This document shows positions 47,711 through 58,187 of a stretch of 64,000 nt of DNA, one piece after another. The position numbers and the translations under genes were made by a program. The stretch spans positions 1,302,001 to 1,366,000 of the forward strand of contig NZ_CP130649.1 in the NCBI RefSeq assembly GCF_030552895.1, read 5' to 3'. The DNA comes from Tatumella ptyseos. GTDB lineage: Bacteria; Pseudomonadota; Gammaproteobacteria; Enterobacterales; Enterobacteriaceae. The notes beneath the pieces are model-generated. The model did not search any database, was not told the DNA's origin, and saw only the letters and a program-made list of their open reading frames with translations. The first letter of the stretch is position 1; each line of letters begins with the position of its first letter.

Positions 47711-48061
47711 ATGGCAGAAGAGACGATTTTCAGTAAAATTATTCGTGACGAAATTCCCGCAAAAAAATTATACCAAGACGAGTTAGTGACAGCATTCCGT
47801 GATATCTCACCGCAAGCCCCTAGCCACATTCTCATTATCCCGAATATCCTTATTCCTACCGTTAACGATGTCAAGGCGGAACATGAGCTTGCATTAGGAC
47901 GCATGATGACGGTGGCGGCAAAGCTAGCCAAGGAAGAGGGCATTGCACAAGACGGTTACCGCTTGATTATCAATTGTAATCAACATGGCGGCCAAGAGGT
48001 CTATCATATTCATATGCATCTGGTAGGTGGAAAACCCCTTGGACCGATGCTGACACGCTAA
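47711..48061 (+). CDS. hinT: HIT-family purine nucleoside phosphoramidase
   Basis: Hydrolyses adenosine phosphoramidates; 116 residues (E. coli 119). The family opening [22 protein letters not shown] is near identical. The His triad is HIHMHL, preceded by GGQEVY. Start at ATG 47711, with AAGGA about 10 nt upstream; a TTG at 47705 lacks a good site. The stop TAA shares a base with an upstream ATG of the ycfL frame. Confidence 0.96.
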   Translation: MAEETIFSKIIRDEIPAKKLYQDELVTAFRDISPQAPSHILIIPNILIPTVNDVKAEHELALGRMMTVAAKLAKEEGIAQDGYRLIINCNQHGGQEVYHIHMHLVGGKPLGPMLTR

Positions 48062-48078
48062 TGAATCGGAGCCGAACT

Positions 48079-48444
48079 ATGCGCTTTTTAAGTGTGTTAA
48101 TCCTTTCTATTGTCGGTGCAGTAGGGTGTAGCAGTAAACCGCCTGCCATCACTATTTCGCAGCCGCTGGTAATGGGGGCTGAAGTGCTTTCTGCCGGGAT
48201 TACTGCCGACGCACCCGTGATAAATGGCGATCAAGCGCCAGCGGCGACCACACGTGTCTATAATGATCGTGACGTTCCTGTCACCATCCATTACCACTAT
48301 TTTTGGTACGATGATCAAGGTTTGGATATTCCACACGATGCGAAACAGCAGTTTATGCGTATTCCTGCGCACAGTTCGACCGAGTTACTTTCTTCTTCTG
48401 GCAGCGTGAATGCTCGTCAGGTTCGTATCTATATTTCTCTCTGA
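48079..48444 (+). CDS. ycfL: YcfL family lipoprotein (DUF1425)
   Basis: Predicted lipoprotein of 121 residues, DUF1425, role unknown. Start chosen at 48079, 7 nt after GGAG; an in-frame ATG at 48061 overlaps hinT and lacks its own site. The signal peptide ends GAVGC (Cys17), a weak but acceptable lipobox, followed by Ser, so outer-membrane sorting is expected. The mature domain matches E. coli YcfL at YNDRDVPVTIHYHYFWYDDQGL and IPAHSS. It is followed by lpoB in the usual hinT-ycfL-lpoB order. Confidence 0.88.
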   Translation: MRFLSVLILSIVGAVGCSSKPPAITISQPLVMGAEVLSAGITADAPVINGDQAPAATTRVYNDRDVPVTIHYHYFWYDDQGLDIPHDAKQQFMRIPAHSSTELLSSSGSVNARQVRIYISL

Positions 48445-48454
48445 GGGCATTACC

Positions 48455-49078
48455 ATGACGAAATACTTAAAATATAGCAGTTCGTTACTTTTCGCTTGTT
48501 TACTCAGTGGTTGTGTCATCAATCAATCGCAAAAACCGGCCCCGGTGGAACAAGGTAATGGCTCAGCTCAGCCACCGCTAACCACTCAGCCTGGACAAAA
48601 AACACCACCGGTACAGAATCCCCCTCCAGTGAACCAACCTCAACCTGTGCCGGAAGCCCCAAAGCTAACGACCATTGACTGGCCTGCTACAGTACAACCC
48701 TTAGTCAGTAAAATGGTGAGTACGAAAGGTATTGCTTCAGGCAGCGTCTTGTTAGTTGACCGTATTAAAAATAGTACCAATGGTTCGATTCAAACTGACA
48801 ACGCCAATAGTGCGTTAAACCAAGCTTTATCTGGGTCGTCTTTTAGCTTAGTCACTGCTGAGCAGTTGGCGCAAGCGAAGAAAACCTTAGGGATTTCACC
48901 TAATGATAGCTTGAACTCTCGAGGTAAAGCGATTGGCCTTGCGCGTAATCTTAACGCGCAATACGTCCTGTACACGACCACCCGTGGTGATGTGAAAGCA
49001 GCCCGAGTACAAATGCAGTTAATGCTTGTCAACACTGGTGAAATTATCTGGACAGGCAGTGGTAAAGCCAGTTACTAA
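48455..49078 (+). CDS. lpoB: Penicillin-binding protein activator LpoB
   Basis: Outer-membrane lipoprotein that reaches through the periplasm to activate PBP1B for peptidoglycan synthesis. 207 residues (E. coli 213) from the ATG at 48455, with GAGGG upstream; an extended frame to 48410 is unsupported. Lipobox LSGC (Cys20). A long Pro/Gln-rich linker (about 30-75) leads to the globular PBP1B-binding domain, with LLVDRIKNST and [23 protein letters not shown]. Its 3' end overlaps the thiK frame. Confidence 0.96.
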   Translation: MTKYLKYSSSLLFACLLSGCVINQSQKPAPVEQGNGSAQPPLTTQPGQKTPPVQNPPPVNQPQPVPEAPKLTTIDWPATVQPLVSKMVSTKGIASGSVLLVDRIKNSTNGSIQTDNANSALNQALSGSSFSLVTAEQLAQAKKTLGISPNDSLNSRGKAIGLARNLNAQYVLYTTTRGDVKAARVQMQLMLVNTGEIIWTGSGKASY

Positions 49079-49832
49079 TGCCGCATTAACGCTATTGCCA
49101 GGTCTTTCTGGCAATAGCTGGCAAAACCCGCAAGCAGACAGTGAAATCTATCGTTTCACACCGGTTAAGCCTCTTCCTTTTGTGGATCGTCAACGCGAGT
49201 TCCGTCTGTTACGTAAACTCCGATACAGTCATGTTGCGGTAAAACCTAAACACTATGACATGGGCTGTCTTACTGTCGAATGGATAGAGGGTAGCCCCCT
49301 CGCGGCCAATGTATTTTCCGCAGAAAATGGTGAGCTACTGCTATTGCTTAAGCAATTACACCAGCATCCTTTATTAGGTTACCGTCTACCTTTAGTCACC
49401 CTGTTGACGCGCTATTGGCAACTCTGCCAGCAGCGTCATCCTAAGTGGCTGCGTGAGCTAAAACGGCTACAACGGCTGGGAGAACCACGGCCCTTACGAT
49501 TAGTCCCCCTCCATATGGACCTTCATCCTGGTAATATCATCCAAAGTGAGCAAGGGTTGAGGCTAATTGATTGGGAGTACAGTGCAGATGGCGATATCGC
49601 GCTGGAGCTTGCTACCTTGTGCTTACAAGAGGCTCCTCGCGCCGAGGCATGGGTAAGTGCCTATGCACAGCTGTTTACACTGGATATCGAGCGCTTGCGT
49701 TTACAAGTTAAACGTTGGCAGCCTTGGTTGTTACTGCTACAAGCTAGCTGGTTCCAATTAAGATTTGAACAAACGCAAAGTGCCGCGATGAGCGAGCAAG
49801 CAGCAGAGAGCTGGCGATACCTTTTACATTAA
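49026..49832 (+). CDS. thiK: Thiamine kinase
   Basis: Phosphorylates thiamine to thiamine monophosphate (salvage); APH/choline-kinase fold. The body [33 protein letters not shown] (Brenner-type catalytic loop) and [20 protein letters not shown] (metal Asp) is clear. The N-terminus is uncertain: no ATG is in frame upstream of the conserved domain. The frame is open to a TTG at 49026 (268 residues; E. coli 274); GTG codons at 49038 and 49059 are alternatives, and all overlap the end of lpoB. The 49059 GTG has a GGA 6 nt upstream. No clear typical start is present. Confidence 0.88.
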   Translation: MSTLVKLSGQAVVKPVTNAALTLLPGLSGNSWQNPQADSEIYRFTPVKPLPFVDRQREFRLLRKLRYSHVAVKPKHYDMGCLTVEWIEGSPLAANVFSAENGELLLLLKQLHQHPLLGYRLPLVTLLTRYWQLCQQRHPKWLRELKRLQRLGEPRPLRLVPLHMDLHPGNIIQSEQGLRLIDWEYSADGDIALELATLCLQEAPRAEAWVSAYAQLFTLDIERLRLQVKRWQPWLLLLQASWFQLRFEQTQSAAMSEQAAESWRYLLH

Positions 49833-49855
49833 TATTGAGCACGTTAGGACATGAC

Positions 49856-50905
49856 ATGACTAGTACCCCAGGCCCGCTAATGTTAGATATTGAGCAGTAT
49901 GAGCTCGACGCCGAAGAACGCGAATTACTGCAACACCCATTAACCGGCGGTGTAATTCTGTTTTCCCGCAATTACCACGATCCTGAACAACTGGCGCATC
50001 TGGTTCAACAGATCCGTGAAGCCTCACACACTCGCCTGGTGGTAGCAGTGGATCAAGAAGGGGGACGAGTTCAACGTTTTCGTGACGGATTTACTCAGTT
50101 ACCGGCTATGCAATCATTTCTTGCGCTGAGTGCCACTGTGGATGAGGCGCTCCACGTGGCTCGTGAGACAGGCTGGCAGATGGCCAGTGAAATGACGGCG
50201 ATGGATATTGATTTAAGCTTTGCACCGGTATTGGATCTTGGCCATATTAGCCTAGCGATTGGGGATCGAGCCTTTAGCGACCAACAAGAAAAAGTATTAC
50301 CTGTGGCGGCAGCTTTCATGGAGGGAATGCACAGCGCTGGAATGAAAACGACAGGTAAACATTTCCCAGGTCATGGTGCAGTTGTCGCGGATTCTCATAA
50401 AGAAACACCCATCGATCTCCGTGAAGCCAGTGAAATTCGGCAGAACGATATGGCGATTTTCCGTCATTTTATCGAACAGCATCAGCTTGATGCGATGATG
50501 CCTGCCCATGTTATTTATCCTACCATTGATGATCGTCCTGCGAGCGGCTCACCCTACTGGTTGAAGGAGGTCCTACGAGAAGAATTGGGCTTTAAAGGGG
50601 TGATTTTTTCTGACGACTTGCATATGGAAGGGGCAGCAGTGATGGGCAGCTACCCAGAGCGGGCAAGACAATCGCTTAATGCAGGATGTGATGCGATTTT
50701 AGTGTGCAATCACCGGCCTGGCGTTATCAGTATCTTAGATGAACTTCCAATTTCACAGGCTACTGGCCTTGAGCAGCTCTACCATCATGGGCGCTTTGAA
50801 TGGAAAACACGACAACAACATCGCCGTTGGGTAACCAATCATCAACAATTGGCGACCTACCAGCAACGCTGGTTAGAAGAAAAACAGCAGCTCCTCGGTA
50901 AGTAA
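49856..50905 (+). CDS. nagZ: Beta-N-acetylhexosaminidase NagZ
   Basis: Cytoplasmic enzyme of peptidoglycan recycling that removes GlcNAc from anhydromuropeptides and so feeds AmpR signalling. 349 residues (E. coli 341). GH3 signatures [14 protein letters not shown] and [11 protein letters not shown], whose flexible loop provides the catalytic Asp/His pair (DSHKE). Start at ATG 49856, with AGGA 6 nt before; a TTG at 49835 is unlikely. In E. coli ycfP follows nagZ; it is absent here, and ndh comes next behind a strong terminator. Confidence 0.96.
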   Translation: MTSTPGPLMLDIEQYELDAEERELLQHPLTGGVILFSRNYHDPEQLAHLVQQIREASHTRLVVAVDQEGGRVQRFRDGFTQLPAMQSFLALSATVDEALHVARETGWQMASEMTAMDIDLSFAPVLDLGHISLAIGDRAFSDQQEKVLPVAAAFMEGMHSAGMKTTGKHFPGHGAVVADSHKETPIDLREASEIRQNDMAIFRHFIEQHQLDAMMPAHVIYPTIDDRPASGSPYWLKEVLREELGFKGVIFSDDLHMEGAAVMGSYPERARQSLNAGCDAILVCNHRPGVISILDELPISQATGLEQLYHHGRFEWKTRQQHRRWVTNHQQLATYQQRWLEEKQQLLGK

Positions 50906-50914
50906 TTGTCAACA

Positions 50915-50936
50915 GGGGGCGACATGCCCCCATTTT
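50915..50936 (+). terminator. Terminator of the thiK-nagZ transcript
   Basis: Stem GGGGGC / GCCCCC with a 5-nt loop, then ATTTT, just after the nagZ stop. Confidence 0.8.
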
Positions 50937-51000
50937 CCGGCTCCCACCCTATTTTTTTATCCTATCGAACAACTTAATTTATGCATCTGTGCCAATCGAC

Positions 51001-51014
51001 TTGATTAATATCAA
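51001..51014 (+). promoter_or_regulatory. FNR box upstream of ndh
   Basis: TTGATTAATATCAA, a perfect match to TTGAT-N4-ATCAA. It is centred about 36-41 bp upstream of a TATGCT (51044-51049) -10 candidate, i.e. near -50 relative to the start that -10 would give. In E. coli FNR represses ndh from such sites under anaerobiosis. Confidence 0.85.
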
Positions 51015-51143
51015 ATTTATTACGCTGAATAATCTGAGCATGCTATGCTGAATTCAGTGAACGATTTTACTTTATAACCCTATGTTAATTAAGTTTATTC
51101 TTAACATTTATTTAACTAGGGAAGGTTAATCTTTGGGGGTCAT

Positions 51144-52448
51144 GTGACTACGACGAAACAAAAAATTGTAATAGTAGGCGGCGGTGCAGGGGGCTTGGAA
51201 CTTGCTACCCAACTAGGAAATAAACTGGGACGTAAAGGCCATGCAGAGATTACGCTGATTGACCGTAACCCAACACACCTATGGAAACCGCTATTACATG
51301 AAATCGCAACCGGATCAATGGATGAAGGCATCGATGCGTTAAGCTATATGGCGCATGCTTATCATCACCATTTCCAGTTCCAATTAGGGAGTCTGGTGAA
51401 TATTGACCGTGAGACTCAGCAACTCGAATTGGCCCCTATCCACGATGCTCAAGGTAATGTATTAGTTGATGCGCGTAACCTTAGTTATGATACCTTGGTA
51501 ATGGCATTGGGTAGTACCTCTAATGATTTCGGTACACAGGGTGTCAAAGATCACTGTATTTATCTCGATAACCCGCAGCAAGCGCACCGTTTCCGTAATG
51601 AAATGTTGAATCAATTCCTCAAACACTCGTCCGCACAACAGAACGATAAGCCGGTGAATATCGCAATTGTTGGTGGTGGTGCGACAGGGGTAGAATTGTC
51701 TGCTGAACTCTATAATGCCGTAAAGCAGCTCAATAGTTATGGATACAAAACCTTAGGCCGCGAAGCGCTTAATGTCACCTTGGTTGAAGCCGGTGAGCGT
51801 ATTCTTCCTGCCTTACCGACGCGTATCTCGGCGGCGGCGCATCAGGAATTAACCAAATTAGGCGTCCAAGTCAAAACCGGTACTATGGTGACCAGCGCAC
51901 AGCAGGATGGCTTGAATACCAAAGATGGGAGTTTCATTGCGGCAGACTTAATGGTCTGGGCAGCAGGGATTAAAGCGCCTGATTTTATGAAAGAGATCGC
52001 CGGCTTAGAAACGAACCGTATTAACCAGCTAGTGGTTCAACCAACGTTACAGACCACGCGCGATGAAAATATCTATGCGATTGGTGACTGTGCAAGCTGT
52101 GCCTTACCAGAAGGTGGTTTCGTACCCCCACGTGCGCAATCCGCCCACCAAATGGCTTCGCAAGTATTAAAAAATATTCTTGCCGCACGCAAAGGTAAGC
52201 CCCTAACGGCTTACAAATATAAAGACCATGGTTCATTAGTCTCGCTATCACGTTTCAGTACTGTCGGGAGCTTGATGGGTAATCTTATGCATGGTTCGAT
52301 GATGGTTGAAGGGCGGATTGCTCGCTTAGTCTATCTGTCACTTTACCGTATGCACCAGGTTGCCTTGCATGGCTACTTCCGTACCGGACTGATGATGCTC
52401 TCAGGCAGTATTAATAAAGTCATTCGACCTAAATTAAAATTGCACTAA
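51144..52448 (+). CDS. ndh: NADH:quinone oxidoreductase, type II
   Basis: Single-subunit, non-proton-pumping NADH dehydrogenase that feeds electrons into the quinone pool; peripheral inner-membrane flavoprotein. 434 residues, as in E. coli. GTG start. FAD motif [12 protein letters not shown] near residue 10, NADH motif [14 protein letters not shown] near 173, and a C-terminal part with hydrophobic, basic stretches ([20 protein letters not shown]) for membrane attachment. It has its own FNR-boxed control region and a strong terminator after. Confidence 0.97.
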   Translation: MTTTKQKIVIVGGGAGGLELATQLGNKLGRKGHAEITLIDRNPTHLWKPLLHEIATGSMDEGIDALSYMAHAYHHHFQFQLGSLVNIDRETQQLELAPIHDAQGNVLVDARNLSYDTLVMALGSTSNDFGTQGVKDHCIYLDNPQQAHRFRNEMLNQFLKHSSAQQNDKPVNIAIVGGGATGVELSAELYNAVKQLNSYGYKTLGREALNVTLVEAGERILPALPTRISAAAHQELTKLGVQVKTGTMVTSAQQDGLNTKDGSFIAADLMVWAAGIKAPDFMKEIAGLETNRINQLVVQPTLQTTRDENIYAIGDCASCALPEGGFVPPRAQSAHQMASQVLKNILAARKGKPLTAYKYKDHGSLVSLSRFSTVGSLMGNLMHGSMMVEGRIARLVYLSLYRMHQVALHGYFRTGLMMLSGSINKVIRPKLKLH

Positions 52449-52454
52449 AAGTAG

Positions 52455-52479
52455 AGGCCGCGTAAGCGGCCTTTTTTTT
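52455..52479 (+). terminator. Rho-independent terminator of ndh
   Basis: Stem AGGCCGC / GCGGCCT with loop GTAA and eight T. Confidence 0.93.
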
Positions 52480-52671
52480 ACGTCCTTCTCGATTCCCCTT
52501 CTCAGCGTGACCTATAAAATAGCGAAACACACTTTTAGGCAGAGTCTTATCCTAATTTTCTCCATAATTCCGATAGCTGACACTACATTGGTTTGGCACA
52601 CTCGGCGCAGAGTTTTAGAAGCAAAGCGTTAACCCTGTATCCATAAACCAGAATAAATTGCAGGAGAGAGT

Positions 52672-53223
52672 ATGAATAAATCATTAGTTGCCGGTGTGGG
52701 TATTGGTGCATTAGCTGCGCTAGGTGTTGCCGCGGTCGCAGGCAGTCATTTCACGCAACAATCTCCGCAGTTTGCGGAAGTTATTGCGGTACAACCGCAG
52801 AGCGAAACAATCAAAACGCCACATGAGGTCTGCCGTAATGTGAATGTGGTGCATCGTCGAGCAGTACAAGATGAGAACCGTATTACAGGTTCGGTTTTAG
52901 GTGCTGTAGCGGGCGGCGTGTTGGGCCACCAGTTTGGAGGGGGACATGGACGGGATATCGCGACGGTAGCCGGCGCGCTAGCTGGGGGTTATGCAGGTAA
53001 CCAAGCTCAGCAAAGTTTACAAAACAGTGATACTTATCAAACCTCTCACCGTCGTTGTTCGACCCAGTACACGCAGGAAAAACGTATTAATGGCTATAAT
53101 GTGACCTATAAGGTCGGAGATAAACAAGGGACGGTTATGATGGACCATAAACCTGGCTCGGTGATCCCGCTGGATGCCCAAGGAAACCTAAAACTGAGCG
53201 AACCCATCGTAAAGAAAAGCTAA
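52672..53223 (+). CDS. ycfJ: YcfJ family glycine-zipper protein
   Basis: Predicted membrane/envelope protein of 183 residues (E. coli 179); role unknown, linked to stress and biofilm in E. coli. A hydrophobic N-terminal segment (about 5-27) may be a signal or anchor; there is no lipobox. A glycine-zipper block follows: GSVLGAVAGGVLGHQFGGGHGRDIATVAGALAGGYAGNQ. The conserved C-terminal part has NGYNVTYKVGDKQGTVMMD. AGGAG lies before the ATG. The 192-bp gap before it shows no clear promoter. Confidence 0.92.
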   Translation: MNKSLVAGVGIGALAALGVAAVAGSHFTQQSPQFAEVIAVQPQSETIKTPHEVCRNVNVVHRRAVQDENRITGSVLGAVAGGVLGHQFGGGHGRDIATVAGALAGGYAGNQAQQSLQNSDTYQTSHRRCSTQYTQEKRINGYNVTYKVGDKQGTVMMDHKPGSVIPLDAQGNLKLSEPIVKKS

Positions 53224-53228
53224 ACTTA

Positions 53229-53252
53229 TTCAGCCACCCTAGGGTGGCTGAA
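53229..53252. repeat. 24-bp perfect palindrome between ycfJ and mfd ends
   Basis: TTCAGCCACCCT mirrored as AGGGTGGCTGAA between converging genes. A strong stem but without a T tract on either strand, so termination is likely but unproven. Confidence 0.55.
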
Positions 53253-53259
53253 AAAGCGC

Positions 53260-56200
53260 TTACTGAGTCTTCACCCGATGTTTATCCATCTGCGCCAATA
53301 ACTCCACCAACCAATCAATTCGAAGTTGACGTTCAGCTAAGTCTCGCGTAAAACGCAGTTTGACCGGACCTTCCAGTTTCCACTGTTTCGGATCGTGCTG
53401 CAGTAACCCAATCAACCAACCTGGATCCACATTATTGTGTTCCGCAAACTCAATATAACCGCCTTTTTCTCCGGCCTCAATTTTCGTAATACCGAGTGAT
53501 TCAGCTTGCAATCGAATTTCAGTCTGCATCAAAAGATTACGCGTTGGATCTGGTAATAGCCCAAAGCGGTCAATCATTTCGACTTTAATATCGTTCAGTT
53601 CAGCCGACTCACTGGCGCTGGCAATACGTTTATAGAGTGAGAGACGGGTATTGATATCCGAGATAAAGTCATCAGGAATTAATGCCGGCATCCGCAATTC
53701 GACATCGGTATGACGCTGCGAGAGGTCTTCAAGTGAGGGTTCTTTCCCTGCTTTTAATGACTCTACGGCATTTTCTAACAACTCCATATAGAGCGTAAAG
53801 CCGAGTGTTTCCATCTGCCCACTCTGATCATCGCCGAGTAACTCACCAGCACCGCGGATCTCTAAATCATGGGTAGCCAAAGCGAATCCAGCCCCTAAGT
53901 CCTCTAGTGAAGCGATAGCTTCTAAGCGTTTACGGGCGTCGGTAGTCATCGCTTTAGGATGAGGGGTGAGTAACCACGCGTAGGCTTGATGGTGAGAACG
54001 TCCCACACGCCCTCGTAATTGGTGGAGCTGTGCTAACCCGAAATGGTCAGCACGTTCGATGATAATGGTATTCGCCGTTGGGATATCGATACCGGTTTCA
54101 ATAATGGTGGTACAGACCAACACGTTAAAACGTTGATGATGGAAATCGTTCATCACTTTTTCTAGCTCACGCTCACGCATCTGCCCGTGACCAATACCAA
54201 TCCGCGCTTCCGGGACTAACTCAGCGAGTTTCTCAGCCGCTTTATTGATATTTTCGACATCATTATAAAGATAATAGACCTGACCACCCCGCAGAACTTC
54301 CCGCAAAATGGCTTCACGTACCGTTAAGGCATCATACTCACGGACAAAGGTTTTGACCGCAAGGCGTCGGGCTGGTGGTGTGGCGATGATGGAGAGGTCG
54401 CGCATTCCGCTCATTGCCATATTCAAGGTCCGTGGGATCGGGGTAGCGGTGAGGGTCAGGATATCAACGTCCGCACGCATCGCTTTGATACGCTCTTTGT
54501 GACGTACACCAAACCGATGTTCTTCATCGACAATTAAAAGACCAAGGTCAGACCACTGCAAATCGCTCATTAATAATTTATGGGTGCCGATTAGGATATC
54601 GACCTTACCTTCCGCGGCTTCTTGTAATACCTGAGCTTGCTCTTTCGCACTTCGGAAGCGAGATAACATCTCGACCCGTACCGGCCAGTTGGCAAAGCGG
54701 TCGCGGAAATTGTCGTAGTGCTGTTGCGCCAATAAGGTGGTGGGGACTAGGACAGCCACTTGTTTATTATTTTCAACGGCGAGGAAGGCCGCACGCATCG
54801 CCACCTCGGTCTTACCAAAACCGACATCGCCGCAAACTAAGCGGTCCATGGCCAGCGGCTGACACATATCGCTGATCACTGCGCTGATAGCTTGTTTCTG
54901 ATCGGGGGTGGTGTCGTAAGGAAAGGACTCACAAAATTGCTGATAATGCTCACGGTTTTGCGTAAAGGCAAAACCGGTTTTTGCCGCACGTTGCGCATAA
55001 ATATCCAATAACTCCGCCGCGACATCACGTACTTTCTCTGCGGCTTTCTGACGCGCTCGGTTCCATGCGTCACTACCGAGTTTATGTAGCGGCGCATTTT
55101 CATCGGCCCCGCCCGCATAACGACTAATCAGATGTAGCGAAGAAATAGGAATATACAGTTTTGCATCATTGGCATAGTTCAGTACCAAATATTCAGCGGT
55201 CACGCCGCCGGTCTCCAAAGTTGTCATACCGACGTAACGCCCAACGCCGTGGTCGAGGTGAACAACTGGTTGGCCTGGATGCAATTCCGCTAAATTGCGG
55301 ATCAGTACATCTGGGTTTATTGCCCGGCGTGTATCCTGACGACGCCTCACGACACGTTCACCTAGTAGGTCATTCTCACAGATAAAAATCAGTTGCTGCG
55401 GTGGGGCGATAAACCCTTTTTCAGCCGCGCCGACCATAAGGTAGGTCCCCGCTTTCTGCGCTTCAGAGAACTGTGAAATGGGGGTGGGGCGCAGTTTAAT
55501 ACGTGCTAGCATCTCCTGTAGCCGCTCGCGACGTCCCTGACTTTCTACCGAGAAAACCACGCGCTCGCCAGCGTGCGCGTCTAATAATTTGCGCAACGGT
55601 TCGAGAGGATTTTGTTGATTATCAGGTTGGTGGAGTGCAGGAAGCACTTCATAGCCCAAGTTAGTGTTCGCGGCTTTTTTGGGCAGGGCTTGTGATAATA
55701 ACTGAATACGCGGCCAGCGTTTTAACTCGCCATAGAGGTTATCAGGCGCTAGCCAGAGTGCGGTCGGTTCAAGCAAAGGGCGCATTGGGTCAACACGGCG
55801 ATTCTCGTAACGATTAGCCGTATCCTGCCAGAAGCGTTCACTACTAGCCGCTAAATCACCGGTATTCACCAATAACGTTTGTTTCGGGAAATAGCTCAAT
55901 AGTGAGGGTAACGGTTCATCAAAAAAGAGCGGTTGCCAATACTCTATTCCTGCAGGCAAGGTCCCACGGGAGACTTGTTGGTAGATATGTTCTGATTCGC
56001 GAAGCACATCAAATTGCTCACGCCACTGAGTGCGAAAGCGCTCAATAGACGCTTTGTCCGTCGGAAACTCATGCGCAGGCAGAAGGTTAATGCCATCCAC
56101 TTCGTTCAGTGTACGCTGGGTATCAGCATCAAACGAGCGTAAGCTATCGATCTCATCATCGAGAAAATCTAGGCGATAGGGGGCTTCACTGCCCATTGGG

Positions 56201-56715
56201 AAGAGATCAAGCAAGGCCCCACGAGTCGCATATTCTCCATGAACCATTACCTGTTCAACGTGACGATAACCTGCTTGGTCGAGTTGGCGAATCAAGGTAT
56301 CGCGGGAGAGTTTATCACCACGCTGCATCACTAAAGCATGACTATGCAGGAAACTATGCGGACAGACTCGCTGCATCAGCGTATTAACCGGTAGGATCAA
56401 TAATCCTTTTTCCATCAACGGTAGTTGATAGAGCATCGATAATCGGCTTGAAATAATGTCTTGGTGTGGAGAGAAACTATCGTAAGGCAGCGTTTCCCAA
56501 TCAGGCAGGGTGTTTACACTTAATGAGGTGAACTGGCCTATTTCGCTGGTCAGTTGTAACGCGTTTTGCATATCATTGGCGATCAGTACCACCAAGCCAT
56601 TATGCTGTTCCGCAATGCGAGCCGCCTCAATAGCAAAGGCAGAGCCGACTAGCTCACCTAATTGCCGCACATCGCCTGCCTTACTAGGCAGTGAATACTG
56701 CTGGATATCCGTCAT
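53260..56715 (-). CDS. mfd: Transcription-repair coupling factor Mfd
   Basis: Removes stalled RNA polymerase from DNA damage and recruits UvrA. 1151 residues (E. coli 1148). The N-terminal UvrB-homology region, the RNA polymerase-interacting CarD-like domain (GQPVVHLDHGVGRYVGM), the superfamily 2 helicase motor with Walker A (CGDVGFGKTEV) and DEEH (IVDEEHRFGV), motif VI (QLRGRVGRSHHQAYAW), and the C-terminal TRCF domain are all visible. Convergent with ycfJ and divergent from lolC. Confidence 0.98.
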   Translation of the reverse strand: MTDIQQYSLPSKAGDVRQLGELVGSAFAIEAARIAEQHNGLVVLIANDMQNALQLTSEIGQFTSLSVNTLPDWETLPYDSFSPHQDIISSRLSMLYQLPLMEKGLLILPVNTLMQRVCPHSFLHSHALVMQRGDKLSRDTLIRQLDQAGYRHVEQVMVHGEYATRGALLDLFPMGSEAPYRLDFLDDEIDSLRSFDADTQRTLNEVDGINLLPAHEFPTDKASIERFRTQWREQFDVLRESEHIYQQVSRGTLPAGIEYWQPLFFDEPLPSLLSYFPKQTLLVNTGDLAASSERFWQDTANRYENRRVDPMRPLLEPTALWLAPDNLYGELKRWPRIQLLSQALPKKAANTNLGYEVLPALHQPDNQQNPLEPLRKLLDAHAGERVVFSVESQGRRERLQEMLARIKLRPTPISQFSEAQKAGTYLMVGAAEKGFIAPPQQLIFICENDLLGERVVRRRQDTRRAINPDVLIRNLAELHPGQPVVHLDHGVGRYVGMTTLETGGVTAEYLVLNYANDAKLYIPISSLHLISRYAGGADENAPLHKLGSDAWNRARQKAAEKVRDVAAELLDIYAQRAAKTGFAFTQNREHYQQFCESFPYDTTPDQKQAISAVISDMCQPLAMDRLVCGDVGFGKTEVAMRAAFLAVENNKQVAVLVPTTLLAQQHYDNFRDRFANWPVRVEMLSRFRSAKEQAQVLQEAAEGKVDILIGTHKLLMSDLQWSDLGLLIVDEEHRFGVRHKERIKAMRADVDILTLTATPIPRTLNMAMSGMRDLSIIATPPARRLAVKTFVREYDALTVREAILREVLRGGQVYYLYNDVENINKAAEKLAELVPEARIGIGHGQMRERELEKVMNDFHHQRFNVLVCTTIIETGIDIPTANTIIIERADHFGLAQLHQLRGRVGRSHHQAYAWLLTPHPKAMTTDARKRLEAIASLEDLGAGFALATHDLEIRGAGELLGDDQSGQMETLGFTLYMELLENAVESLKAGKEPSLEDLSQRHTDVELRMPALIPDDFISDINTRLSLYKRIASASESAELNDIKVEMIDRFGLLPDPTRNLLMQTEIRLQAESLGITKIEAGEKGGYIEFAEHNNVDPGWLIGLLQHDPKQWKLEGPVKLRFTRDLAERQLRIDWLVELLAQMDKHRVKTQ

Positions 56716-56987
56716 AAACTTAGATTATCTCATTTTAAGGATGCCTTAACCTTTCTGTTATCAGCGCAGAGAGGTCGTGATCCGTGTTTTACTCTCTCTT
56801 TAAAGTAGCACTCTGCACTGCGAAGCGGTATTCGCTTTCGACGATAAGGGGATGCGTTTGGCTTATTTTTATACAACTGACCGTTTTTCCGAGTGTTTAC
56901 CTTGATGAACACGCCGGTAAAGGTTTCATAAAGGCGGCACCTCCATTATCATTCCTATAACCTTTTTTACCGTCCGGGATGGACTAG
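56716..56987. other. Divergent mfd/lolC intergenic region
   Basis: 272 bp that must hold the mfd and lolCDE promoters. I see no confident -35/-10 pair; a GATAAT on the minus strand close to the mfd ATG would give a nearly leaderless mRNA. A 60-codon open frame at 56730-56912 (minus) has no family features and was not called. Confidence 0.4.
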
Positions 56988-58187
56988 ATGTATCAACCTG
57001 TCGCTTTATTTATTGGTCTGCGTTACATGCGTGGCCGTGCTACTGATCGATTCGGGCGGTTTATTTCGTGGCTCTCGGCGATTGGTATTACCTTAGGGGT
57101 ATTAGCATTAGTCACCGTACTCTCTGTGATGAACGGCTTTGAACGTGAGCTGGAAGGCAATATTCTAGGATTAATGCCGCAGGCCGTGGTGTCACAACCC
57201 GCTGGACGTATCGATCCGCAACAATTTCCGGCCTCGGCTCTTAAGCTTGAGGGCGTCAATCGCGTGGCACCGTTGACTACCGCCGACGTTGTTCTACAAA
57301 GTTCGCATAATGTGTCAGTAGGCGTGATGCTCGGTCTTGCACCGGGTGAGCAGGATCCATTACTGCCTTATATCGAACAAGGCCCCCGCCATATTCCTGC
57401 TGCTGGCAGCTATCAGGTCATCCTCGGTGCACAACTGGCGAATCAGCTTGGCGTGCAAATCGGTGATAAATTACGGCTTATGGTGCCGTCGGTCAGTCAA
57501 TTTACGCCAATGGGACGGATGCCGAGTCAGCGCCTTTTCACCGTTGCAGGGATCTATGCGGCGAACAGTGAAGTGGACAGTTACCAAATTTTGGTCAACC
57601 AACAAGATGCCTCGCGCGTGATGCTCTATCCCGCGGGCAATATCACCGGCTGGCGCTTATGGCTCGACCACCCTCTAGCGGTGGATGAGATTGATCAACA
57701 CGCGCTGCCTGCTAAATCGGTCTGGAAAGATTGGCGTGAGCGCAAGGGTGATCTGTTCCAAGCCGTGCGTATGGAAAAAAATATGATGGGCTTGCTGCTG
57801 AGTCTTATTGTGGCTGTGGCTGCTTTCAATATCATCACCTCACTGGGCTTGTTAATCATGGAGAAGCAAGGTGAAGTGGCGATACTGCAAACCCAAGGCC
57901 TAACGCGTCGGCAGATTATGACTGTCTTTATGGTGCAAGGTGCCAGTGCCGGGATTATTGGTTCGTTATGTGGCGCGTTGCTGGGCATTCTGTTGGCCAG
58001 CCAATTAAATCATTTATTACCAGTTATCGGCTTGTTATTAGATGGTGCGGCACTTCCGGTCGATATTCATGTCGGACAAGTCGTGATAATCACCCTAAGT
58101 GCGATGATCTTGGCCTTATTGGCAACCCTTTATCCATCGTGGCGAGCTGCCACCGTTCAACCTGCTGAGGCGTTACGTTATGAATAA
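56988..58187 (+). CDS. lolC: Lipoprotein-releasing ABC transporter permease LolC
   Basis: Inner-membrane subunit of the LolCDE complex that extracts outer-membrane lipoproteins and hands them to LolA. 399 residues, as in E. coli. One N-terminal TM helix (about 22-48), a long periplasmic domain (about 50-260) with the LolA-binding hook, and three C-terminal TM helices. The MacB/FtsX-type end [16 protein letters not shown] is conserved. Overlaps lolD by 8 bp. Confidence 0.97.
   Translation: MYQPVALFIGLRYMRGRATDRFGRFISWLSAIGITLGVLALVTVLSVMNGFERELEGNILGLMPQAVVSQPAGRIDPQQFPASALKLEGVNRVAPLTTADVVLQSSHNVSVGVMLGLAPGEQDPLLPYIEQGPRHIPAAGSYQVILGAQLANQLGVQIGDKLRLMVPSVSQFTPMGRMPSQRLFTVAGIYAANSEVDSYQILVNQQDASRVMLYPAGNITGWRLWLDHPLAVDEIDQHALPAKSVWKDWRERKGDLFQAVRMEKNMMGLLLSLIVAVAAFNIITSLGLLIMEKQGEVAILQTQGLTRRQIMTVFMVQGASAGIIGSLCGALLGILLASQLNHLLPVIGLLLDGAALPVDIHVGQVVIITLSAMILALLATLYPSWRAATVQPAEALRYE

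Noticed and set aside
56730..56912. 60-codon open frame between mfd and lolC
   Set aside because: Basic, no family resemblance and no ribosome site; it would fill the region needed for two divergent promoters.
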